Below are positions 24,144 through 30,442 of a stretch of 30,442 nucleotides of DNA, in pieces (position 1 is the first letter of the stretch; every line of letters begins with the position of its first letter). Both the position numbers and the translations under genes were made by a program. Under the pieces are notes generated by a model that was given only the letters and a program-made list of their open reading frames with translations, did not search any database and was not told where the DNA came from. Origin of the DNA: SYAN01 sp049459795 (GTDB taxonomy: Bacteria; Actinomycetota; Actinomycetes; Nanopelagicales; Nanopelagicaceae). The stretch lies in NCBI GenBank assembly GCA_049459795.1, contig JBMUDS010000012.1, forward strand, positions 1-30,442. Direction: 5' to 3'.

Positions 24144-25562
24144 ATGGCACAGAGCGAATCAAAACTGCCTAGCCCTCATCCATATATGGCGAACACCGCG
24201 CCAGCGAGTTACAAGGAGCTGTTGCGCGTTGCCGAAGTGACCGACATTGAACAGGTCTTCGAGCAAATCCCAGAGGATCATCGCTTCAAAGGAGAGTGGA
24301 AAGTCCCGAAAGCGCTCAAGTCGGAGGCTGCGCTCTCAAAACATCTCACCGGGATATTGAAGAAGAACATCTCTGCATCCGATTACACCTCTTTCCTCGG
24401 AGCCGGATGTTGGCAACATTATGTGCCAGCGATCTGTGATGAAATGGTCACCCGAACGGAGTTCGCGACCAACGTGTGGGGAACTCCCTCTTCAGACCAC
24501 GGTCGTAACCAAGTCTGGTTCGAATTCGCAAGCCAATTGGGCGAACTCGTCGGTATGGAGTTCGTTGGGCTCCCGCTCTATAGCTATGGCACCGCAGCAG
24601 GTCACGCACTCCGTATGGCTGCTCGAATCAATGGTCGAAATCGTGTCGTGATCCCAGAATCACTCGACCCAGAGCGCGCCAAGGTGATTCGCACCTACTG
24701 TGGTTTCAAGGAATTGAATGGTCATCTCGAGATTAGTTATGCGAAGTTGGATCCAGCGACAGGTCGAATCGATCTCGCCTCTTTGAAGTCGCTTCTTGGG
24801 GATGATGTCTCGGCAGTCTACTTCGAGAATCCGAATTACTTAGGTGTCCTCGAAAGCGAAGCGCAAGAGATAGCGCGTCTTGCTCACGAAGTCGGTGCTG
24901 AAGTCGTCGTCGGAGTAGATCCGATCTCTCTTGGGATCGTGGCTCCTCCCTCCCAGTACGGCGCTGACATCATCGTTGGAACCACACAAACGCTTGGCGT
25001 CCATATGAACGCTGGTGGCGGTGTCGGTGGCTTCATCGCAACACGCGATGAGGAGCGATATGCCCGCGAATACCCAACGCTTCAAGTCAGTCTTACCGAA
25101 ACGCTCAAGCCTGGTGAGATGGCATTCGGTCTTACCCTCTTCCATCAATCCTCATATGGATCCCGTGAAGAAGGAAAAGACTGGACGGGCAACTCCGTCT
25201 ATCTCTGGGCGATGGCGAATGCGACCTACATGTCTTTGATGGGGCCACAAGGTTTCGTCGATGTCGGAAATTCCATCATCGCACGTGCTTCGTACGCGGC
25301 AAAGCAAATAGCGAAGATCAAGGGTGTCAAAGTCCTTTGGAAGGACGGATTCTTCAAGGAGTTCGTAGTCAACTTCGATAAGACAGACAAGAGCGTAAAG
25401 AAGATCAACAAGAAGTTGTTGAAGCATGGGATCTTTGGTGGCAAGGATCTGAGCGAAGAATTCCCTGCTCTTGGCCAGTCAGCGCTCTATTGCGTGACTG
25501 AAGTTCATTCGGTCGAGGATATCGATGCATTGGTAGAGGCACTTAAAGAGGTGACAGCATGA
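24144..25562 (+). CDS. Glycine dehydrogenase (decarboxylating) subunit 1-like protein, divergent (GcvPA paralogue)
   Basis: A 472-residue fold-type I PLP-family protein related to GcvPA, the non-PLP-binding half of two-subunit glycine decarboxylase. SFLGAGCWQHYVPAICDE (83-100) matches the family's SFxGAGxYDHYIP region. The usual YTPYQxExSQG segment is replaced by NVWGTPSSDHGRNQ (110-123), and SxYDGATA by PLYSYGTAAG (144-153). These segments lie at the active-site interface in true GcvP, so a changed substrate is likely. It overlaps the GcvPB-like gene by 4 bases (ATGA), indicating a stoichiometric complex. No gcvH or gcvT is in the window. Automated annotation would call it gcvPA; I regard glycine cleavage as unproven and probably wrong. 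Confidence 0.8.
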   Translation: MAQSESKLPSPHPYMANTAPASYKELLRVAEVTDIEQVFEQIPEDHRFKGEWKVPKALKSEAALSKHLTGILKKNISASDYTSFLGAGCWQHYVPAICDEMVTRTEFATNVWGTPSSDHGRNQVWFEFASQLGELVGMEFVGLPLYSYGTAAGHALRMAARINGRNRVVIPESLDPERAKVIRTYCGFKELNGHLEISYAKLDPATGRIDLASLKSLLGDDVSAVYFENPNYLGVLESEAQEIARLAHEVGAEVVVGVDPISLGIVAPPSQYGADIIVGTTQTLGVHMNAGGGVGGFIATRDEERYAREYPTLQVSLTETLKPGEMAFGLTLFHQSSYGSREEGKDWTGNSVYLWAMANATYMSLMGPQGFVDVGNSIIARASYAAKQIAKIKGVKVLWKDGFFKEFVVNFDKTDKSVKKINKKLLKHGIFGGKDLSEEFPALGQSALYCVTEVHSVEDIDALVEALKEVTA

Positions 25563-27106
25563 TCAAGTCGAAGATTCGAAACTATCACGCAGCATCATGG
25601 GATGAACCATTGGTGATGGACTTGAGCCAACCCGGTCGACGCGGTGCCATGGCTCCAGAGATCGAAGGGGAGATCGCAAGCACCGTCGGTGACCCCACGA
25701 ATCTCATTCCAAGTGCCCTTCGACGCAAAGATGCGCCGGAACTCCCTGAGATGAGCGAGTTCGAAGTCCAGCGCCACTATCTCCACCTCTCGCAACAGAC
25801 GCTCGGCATGATGGGTATCAGTCTCTTCGGTACCTGCACCATGAAGTACAACCCACGCCTCAACGAGCGCCTTGTCTACAGTCCCTTCGTTGCAGAGATG
25901 CATCCACATCAGGATCCAGAGACGATGCAGGGCATCCTTGAGATCGTCTATCGATTCGATGAGATCCTTCGAGAACTCTCTGGCTTGGATAAGTTCGTCT
26001 TCCAGGCCGGTGGTGGTGCCGATGCGGCCTATACGATGGCGACGATCACGCGTGCCTATCACGCATCGCGCGGAGAATTAGCACAACGCAACGAGATCAT
26101 CACGACCGCACAAGCACACCCATGTAATCCTGCGACCGCTGCAGCGGCTGGATTCAAAGTCATCACCATTCCATTGGGCGAAGATGGCATTCCATCATTC
26201 GATGCGCTCAAGGCGGCAGTCTCAGATAGAACCGCCGCACTTATGGTGAACAACCCTGATGACATCGGTATCTATAACCCGATGATCAAGGAATGGGTGA
26301 AGCTCGTCCATGATGCTGGTGGTCTCTGCTTCTATGATCACGCGAACTTCAATGGTGTGATGACACGCATCCGCGCAGCTGACCTTGGCTTCGATGCCTG
26401 CATGTACATGCTCCACAAGACCTTCGGTGGCCTCAAGAGCGGTGGTGGTCCAGCAGTCGGCGCATTCGGTTGCAACAAGAAGCTGATCCCATTCCTTGCT
26501 GGCCCGTATGTCGATAAGAAGTCCGATGGCGAGTACTACTTGAAGCAGGAAGGTGAAGGAAGCGTCGGTCGAGTTCGTGAGTTCTTCGGAAACGTACCAG
26601 TCGTCATTCGTGCCTACTCCTGGACTCGTGCGATGGGAATCGATGGGCTTCGCGATGCTGCGAACATCTCAGTTCTCGCCAATAACTACATGGAGAAGCG
26701 ACTTCTTCAGATCAAGGGTGTGACGAAGGGACTTCCTGAGCACACCATGCATCGACTAGAGATGACTCGTTATTCGCTCGGCGAATTGACTGCGGATACT
26801 GGCGTCACCGTCGTCGATGTACAGAATCGCATGACCGATTTCGGTGTCGACGCGTTCTGGCTGAGCCATGAACCGTGGTTCATCCCAGAGCCATTCACTC
26901 CTGAGGCCGGCGAGCTCTGGTCGATTGAAGACCTGGATTATTGGATCGATGTCCTTGAACTCGTCTGCGAAGAGGCGCGAAAGGATCCGGAGAAGGTCAA
27001 GAGCGCTCCGCATAATCAAGTGGTAGCGAAACAAGGTCCGACCAATCTCGATGATCCGAAGAATTGGGCGACGACCTATCGTGCCTACAAGCGCAAGCGT
27101 GGGTAA
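25559..27106 (+). CDS. Glycine dehydrogenase (decarboxylating) subunit 2-like protein, PLP-binding (GcvPB paralogue)
   Basis: A 515-residue partner of the preceding subunit. The PLP lysine is Lys287 in MLHKTFGG, Asp260 lies in YDHANFNG, and GTCTMKYNP at 91-99 is the conserved family motif. The PLP-stacking histidine is kept as His187, but its surroundings read QAHPCNPATAA rather than the usual SAHGTNPASAA, and the QPxxGAxGE segment is changed to QAGGGADAA (149-157). A functional PLP enzyme is therefore likely, with altered substrate or acceptor chemistry. It begins with an AAAGAGG ribosome site inside the GcvPA-like gene. Its 3' end overlaps the next gene by 8 bases. Confidence 0.82.
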   Translation: MIKSKIRNYHAASWDEPLVMDLSQPGRRGAMAPEIEGEIASTVGDPTNLIPSALRRKDAPELPEMSEFEVQRHYLHLSQQTLGMMGISLFGTCTMKYNPRLNERLVYSPFVAEMHPHQDPETMQGILEIVYRFDEILRELSGLDKFVFQAGGGADAAYTMATITRAYHASRGELAQRNEIITTAQAHPCNPATAAAAGFKVITIPLGEDGIPSFDALKAAVSDRTAALMVNNPDDIGIYNPMIKEWVKLVHDAGGLCFYDHANFNGVMTRIRAADLGFDACMYMLHKTFGGLKSGGGPAVGAFGCNKKLIPFLAGPYVDKKSDGEYYLKQEGEGSVGRVREFFGNVPVVIRAYSWTRAMGIDGLRDAANISVLANNYMEKRLLQIKGVTKGLPEHTMHRLEMTRYSLGELTADTGVTVVDVQNRMTDFGVDAFWLSHEPWFIPEPFTPEAGELWSIEDLDYWIDVLELVCEEARKDPEKVKSAPHNQVVAKQGPTNLDDPKNWATTYRAYKRKRG

Positions 27107-28043
27107 TCCAACGGCAAGGATCGCAATCGTCGGTGCTGGAAGCATCGGCATCGGTTGGGCGCTTCACTTCGCTCACCACGGCCATGAGGTAAGGCTTTTC
27201 GATGTCGATGCCAAGCAGCTAGAAAGTGTCAGATCACGTGTCCTTGAGCGCCTCATCTGGCTCAAGGAACATGGATTGATCGATGAGAGTGTCGAGATGA
27301 TCGCTGATCGCATCTCGATCTATGAGGTGCTGGAATCTGCCGTCGAAGGCGCGCTCTACATCCAGGAATGTGGTCCTGAGAATCTCGATTTCAAACGTTC
27401 TCTCTTCCTCGAGATCGAAGCGAGCGCAAGTGAGGATGCAGTGATCGCAAGTTCCTCGTCAGCGATCCCTGCTTCGAAATTCACCGAATCGATGAAGCAC
27501 CCCGAGCGAGCGCTTGTCGTTCATCCTGGCAATCCTCCATACCTTCTCCTCGTCGCTGAGCTCGTGCCTCATCCGGGTACCTCGAGCAAAGTCATCGCTT
27601 TCGTCAAAGGACTCATCGAATCGACTGGAATGAGTGCAGTCGTCGTTAATGGCGAACCTGAAGGATTCGTCTTCAACCGACTTCAAGGCGCTGTGCTTCG
27701 TGAGGCATATTGCTTAGTGCGAGATGGCGTCATCTCTCCGCGTGAACTCGACGAGATCATGATCCGCGGTCTCGGTAAGCGTTGGGCGCTCATCGGAGCA
27801 TTTGGCACCTCTGCCCTCAACGTCAAAGGTGGCATCGAAGCGCATGCTGCTCGAATGGCAGAGTCCTATCGCCGTATGGGGCTAGAACGCGGGCAAGACG
27901 ATCCTTGGACTGAAGAGATGGTGAAGGAAGTAGCCCAAGACATCTCCAAGAAGTTCCCACCAGAGGATTGGGAGAGCGATGTCATGAAACGTGATCTTGC
28001 GTTGATGAAACTGACTGCCTTGATGGAAGAACTAGGTCTCTAA
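27099..28043 (+). CDS. 3-Hydroxyacyl-CoA dehydrogenase-like 3-hydroxyacid dehydrogenase (lambda-crystallin / L-gulonate 3-dehydrogenase type)
   Basis: A 314-residue NAD-dependent dehydrogenase. The Rossmann motif is GAGSIGIG at 12-19; catalytic-site segments are ASSSSAIPASKF, HPGNPPYLLLVAELVP (from 142) and FNRLQGA. Free-standing proteins of this type with HPxNPP are lambda-crystallin/gulonate 3-dehydrogenase and carnitine 3-dehydrogenase relatives, which oxidise free 3-hydroxy acids rather than CoA esters. I chose GTG 27099, which overlaps the GcvPB-like gene by 8 bases and starts just before the Rossmann fold; the longer frame from 27051 adds only an arginine-rich stretch encoded over gcvPB. 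It is last in the plus-strand operon and overlaps the convergent CoA-transferase gene by 4 bases. Confidence 0.85.
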   Translation: MGNPTARIAIVGAGSIGIGWALHFAHHGHEVRLFDVDAKQLESVRSRVLERLIWLKEHGLIDESVEMIADRISIYEVLESAVEGALYIQECGPENLDFKRSLFLEIEASASEDAVIASSSSAIPASKFTESMKHPERALVVHPGNPPYLLLVAELVPHPGTSSKVIAFVKGLIESTGMSAVVVNGEPEGFVFNRLQGAVLREAYCLVRDGVISPRELDEIMIRGLGKRWALIGAFGTSALNVKGGIEAHAARMAESYRRMGLERGQDDPWTEEMVKEVAQDISKKFPPEDWESDVMKRDLALMKLTALMEELGL

Positions 28044-28864
28044 CTCTTCTTACGCGAGGAAGTAGCAACGAGGGCACGGACTTTCTTCAACTCACTCTCT
28101 TCGGGCGCAGGCGTGACCATGAGATTCTCGCTGATCTTGATATCCCATCCAGTGTTCTCTCGAACCTGCTCGAGAGTCACTCCGGGGTGAAGTGAGGTCA
28201 TCACAAGTTCCTTAGAGACGGGATCCGGCTCAAGGATTCCAAGATCGGTGATCACGTAACGTGGGCCACCACCGATGAGTCCGTTGCTCTCCCTCGATCC
28301 TGGTCCATCACCAAATCCCAACGACGTGACGAAATCGATCTCTGAGACAAAGGTCCTCGTCGATTGTTTGATGATGATGATCACGTCTTTGCATGCACCA
28401 GCGATCTCAGTCGCACCCCCCGCTCCAGGAAGTCGCACTTTCGGTTTCTCGTAATCATCGCCGATCACTGTCGTGTTGATATTTGCGAATCGATCGATCT
28501 GTGCCGCACCGAGGAATCCGACGTCGATTCGACCAGGTTGCAGCCAGTAATTGAAGATCTCCGGCATGCTCACAACAGTCAGTGCACGATTCGCGAGCTC
28601 TCCATCACCGATCGAGAGCGGGAGTTTCTGTGGATCCGTATTGACTGTCCCTGATTCATAGATGAGGACCAGATTCGGAGCGTGGGTCGCTTTTGCGAGG
28701 ATCGCAGCGGTACTCGGAATCCCAATGCCGACGAAGCAGATCATGCCGTCAGCAAGTGTCCTTGCTGCAGCAATCGTCATCATCTCGTTGCTATTCCACG
28801 AGATCTCTTCTGGAGTCTTTACGCCCGAAGGCTCGAAATCCTTGCTCACTTCACTGATCGCCAT
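28040..28864 (-). CDS. 3-Oxoacid (3-oxoadipate-type) CoA-transferase beta subunit, CatJ-like
   Basis: The beta subunit of a class I CoA-transferase, 274 residues. NSNEMMTIAAARTL, FVGIGIPSTAAILA and the catalytic-glutamate segment VLIYESGTV (Glu70) are clear, followed by WLQPGRIDVGFLGAAQIDRF and KVRLPGAGGATEIA. The sequence follows CatJ of 3-oxoadipate CoA-transferase, and more distantly GctB/IpdB. The frame runs upstream to 28933, but ATG 28864 lies two bases after the alpha-subunit stop with AGGAG eight bases before it, so that start is preferred. The two subunits are evidently made together. The real oxoacid may be another 3-oxo acid, since other beta-ketoadipate genes are missing. Confidence 0.88.
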   Translation of the reverse strand: MAISEVSKDFEPSGVKTPEEISWNSNEMMTIAAARTLADGMICFVGIGIPSTAAILAKATHAPNLVLIYESGTVNTDPQKLPLSIGDGELANRALTVVSMPEIFNYWLQPGRIDVGFLGAAQIDRFANINTTVIGDDYEKPKVRLPGAGGATEIAGACKDVIIIIKQSTRTFVSEIDFVTSLGFGDGPGSRESNGLIGGGPRYVITDLGILEPDPVSKELVMTSLHPGVTLEQVRENTGWDIKISENLMVTPAPEESELKKVRALVATSSRKKS

Positions 28865-28866
28865 CC

Positions 28867-29709
28867 CTACTGCTCCTTTCCTACCGAAGCAGTGTTCGCA
28901 AGGGACTTTCCATGCACTTCTTCTGCAAGCCACTTCATGAAGCTCTCACGCTCCTTGGAGATCTCATCCCAAGCGATATAGGCATCGTTATCACGCTCGT
29001 AATAGCCCGATGCATACGAGGGCCAAGCGCCTCTCGGAGCGAGCGCGATTGCGGTGATCAGCGCCTCTGGATAGATCACACTGTTGAAGCGTGGCTCGAA
29101 TGAATCGACGATCTCTTCTACCGTGACGATGACCTTCTTTGCAGCAAAGACAGCCTCCTTTGAGGATCCGATGATTCCCCAAGCCATCACATTCCCGGCT
29201 TTATCAGCCTGTTGGGCATGGACGATGGTGACATCTGGATTCAATGCCGCGATCGCCAACAACTTCTCATCATTGAAGGGTGAATCAATTGTTGCGATGT
29301 TCGAGGTCTTCTCCACCAGATCGGTACCGAAATATCCGCGAAGGATCGCAAAAGGCATTCCAGATGCTCCCGCTACATAACGATTGGTCATGCCAGCGTG
29401 AGTGTGTTCTTCGATCTCTAGTGGCACCGGCCACGAATTTTGATAGGCGTCACGAAATCTATGAAGTGAGCCAACTCCAGGATTACCGCCCCAAGAGAAG
29501 ATCAATTTCTTCACGCATCCTGCGCCAATCAATTGGTCATAGATCAAGTCAGGCGTGAGGCGGATAGCGGTCAGATCTTTCTTGCCCTGCCTGATGATCT
29601 CTTGACCGGCAGCGAATGGAATGAGATGAGTGAAACCTTCGAGGGCGACCGTGTCGCCGTCATGAATATGCTCGGAAATCGCAGACTCAAGAGTCACGAA
29701 TTTGCTCAC
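28867..29709 (-). CDS. 3-Oxoacid (3-oxoadipate-type) CoA-transferase alpha subunit, CatI-like
   Basis: The alpha subunit partner, 280 residues from GTG 29709. VALEGFTHLIPFAAGQEIIR, LIYDQLIGAGCVKKLIFSWG and NPGVGSLHRFRDA are strongly typical of CatI-type subunits, which with CatJ move CoA from succinyl-CoA to 3-oxoadipate. GTG 29709 has TTGGAG six bases upstream and begins right before the conserved SKFVTLESAI. ATG 29757 and an even longer frame to 29835 are possible but add unconserved residues, and the longer one runs across the neighbouring SDR start. A TAGAAT -10 element at 29762-29767 would give a leader of about 45 bases for the GTG start. Confidence 0.87.
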   Translation of the reverse strand: MSKFVTLESAISEHIHDGDTVALEGFTHLIPFAAGQEIIRQGKKDLTAIRLTPDLIYDQLIGAGCVKKLIFSWGGNPGVGSLHRFRDAYQNSWPVPLEIEEHTHAGMTNRYVAGASGMPFAILRGYFGTDLVEKTSNIATIDSPFNDEKLLAIAALNPDVTIVHAQQADKAGNVMAWGIIGSSKEAVFAAKKVIVTVEEIVDSFEPRFNSVIYPEALITAIALAPRGAWPSYASGYYERDNDAYIAWDEISKERESFMKWLAEEVHGKSLANTASVGKEQ

Positions 29710-29761
29710 CAGTACTCCAATACTGCGGTCGAAACTTCCGGGCTCTTTTATATTCATCACT

Positions 29762-29767
29762 ATTCTA
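29762..29767 (-). promoter_or_regulatory. Possible -10 element (TAGAAT) for the CoA-transferase operon
   Basis: On the minus strand TAGAAT lies 52 bases upstream of the chosen GTG 29709, in the 113-base gap between the divergent alpha-subunit and SDR genes. A TTGACT hexamer occurs further upstream, but about 22 bases away, too far for a standard spacer. The assignment rests on the hexamer and its position. Confidence 0.4.
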
Positions 29768-29822
29768 AGTAAGGTCAGCCCATATTTGGAAGTCAAAGTG
29801 TCGGTGAATTGAGGTGTTCGTA

Positions 29823-30442
29823 TGACGAACAGCAATCAGATTGTCGTCATCACTGGTGGTTCATCTGGAATTGGTGCAGCACTCGTTGATTTCTACATCA
29901 AGAAGAATTCACATGTCTTCTCACTCGACATCGCTGATAGCAAGAAAGGTGCGGAACACATTGACTGTGATGTTCGCGATGAGCGATCCGTTGCAGATGC
30001 AATGACAAAGGTGCGAAACGATTCGCGAATTATAGATGTGCTGATTGCGAACGCTGGTGTTGTTCCCTCATGGCAATCGACTGCTGAGATTGAAGTCGAG
30101 GATTTTCGTCGCGTTATTGAAATCAATCTGATCGGCGCAGTATTGACGCTCAAGCATGGGGCACCGCTGATGCGCTCCCCTGGCGGCTCGATCGTCCTCA
30201 CGGGATCGATCAATTCATGGAAGGGCGATCCGAACCTGGCAAGTTATGTCGCAAGCAAACATGGCGTGCTTGGACTAATCAAGAGTGCGGCTATGGACCT
30301 TGGCCCACGAGGAATTCGTGTCAATGGCGTGGGGCCAGGACCAATCGCTACCGAAGCGCTGACGAGTCGAATCCTTCGTCGTCACGAGAACGATGAATCT
30401 AGAGCGCGCGAGTACTTCGAACGACTGGCCCAAGGTACGGCT
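29823..30442 (+). CDS. SDR family oxidoreductase (3' truncated by window end)
   Basis: The first 206 codons of a classical short-chain dehydrogenase, running off the window without a stop. The cofactor motif TGGSSGIG is at 11-18, NAG follows IDVLIAN, the catalytic serine is in LTGSINSW and SYVASKHG gives the Tyr/Lys pair; RVNGVGPGPIATE is the usual post-catalytic segment. About 45 residues are missing from the family length of about 250. GAGGTG lies seven bases before the ATG. It is divergent from the CoA-transferase genes and probably belongs to the same catabolic island. Substrate unknown. Confidence 0.85.

Noticed and set aside
24144..27106. Ordinary housekeeping glycine cleavage genes gcvPA and gcvPB
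   Set aside because: Key motifs of GcvPA are missing and gcvT/gcvH are absent nearby; the context is catabolic.
1..30442. tRNA or rRNA genes, CRISPR arrays, insertion sequences, phage genes
   Set aside because: No cloverleaf-like stretch, regularly spaced repeats, transposase, integrase or phage proteins were seen; coding density leaves little space for them.

Overview
The window is a gene-dense bacterial chromosome segment of about 30 kb with intermediate GC, almost certainly from an actinobacterium (Actinomycetota). Evidence: the run recA-recX-miaB-miaA-dapF-hflX, a GAAC-N4-GTTC LexA box upstream of recA, a GlnA2-type glutamine synthetase-like gene, a protein of the mycothiol-dependent nitroreductase family (Rv2466c-like), a leuA-recO-uppS block, and at least two genes whose -10 box sits directly before the ATG (leaderless mRNA). 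The lineage within the phylum cannot be fixed from this; moderate GC and very tight packing would fit a free-living aquatic group, but that is inference.

Layout. (1) 1-3250, plus: the 3' part of a ferric-iron ABC transporter operon (binding protein, CTG-started permease, ATPase). (2) 3240-9546, minus: housekeeping block hflX, dapF, miaA, miaB, recX, recA (transcribed from recA towards hflX). (3) 9547-10688: divergent recA/cysD control region with a LexA box, two hairpins in the recA leader and a 20-codon upstream ORF overlapping an orphan cysD. (4) 10721-16290, minus: glnA2-like gene, leucine-rich small ORF with a strong hairpin, leuA, recO, uppS, Rv2466c-like thioredoxin-fold protein. (5) 16362-30442: a catabolic island with an SDR, an HcnA-HcnB-like fused flavoprotein, a PcaR-like IclR regulator, a GabD-like aldehyde dehydrogenase, a class III aminotransferase, a COG3199/AcoX-type kinase, two proteins related to the two subunits of glycine decarboxylase, a lambda-crystallin-type 3-hydroxyacid dehydrogenase, a CatIJ-type CoA-transferase and a second SDR cut by the window edge.

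How it may work together. The plus-strand unit aminotransferase / AcoX-like kinase / GcvPA-like / GcvPB-like / 3-hydroxyacid dehydrogenase (21510-28043) is tightly spaced and looks like one operon. Its GcvP-like subunits keep the PLP lysine but have lost the standard GcvPA motif, and no gcvH or gcvT is present, so I think they are not the housekeeping glycine cleavage enzyme. With the aldehyde dehydrogenase, the 3-hydroxyacid dehydrogenase and the 3-oxoacid CoA-transferase, a plausible reading is catabolism of an amino compound through a semialdehyde and/or a 3-hydroxy acid, ending in a CoA thioester. The substrate is not known. This island is the best candidate for an undescribed system here.
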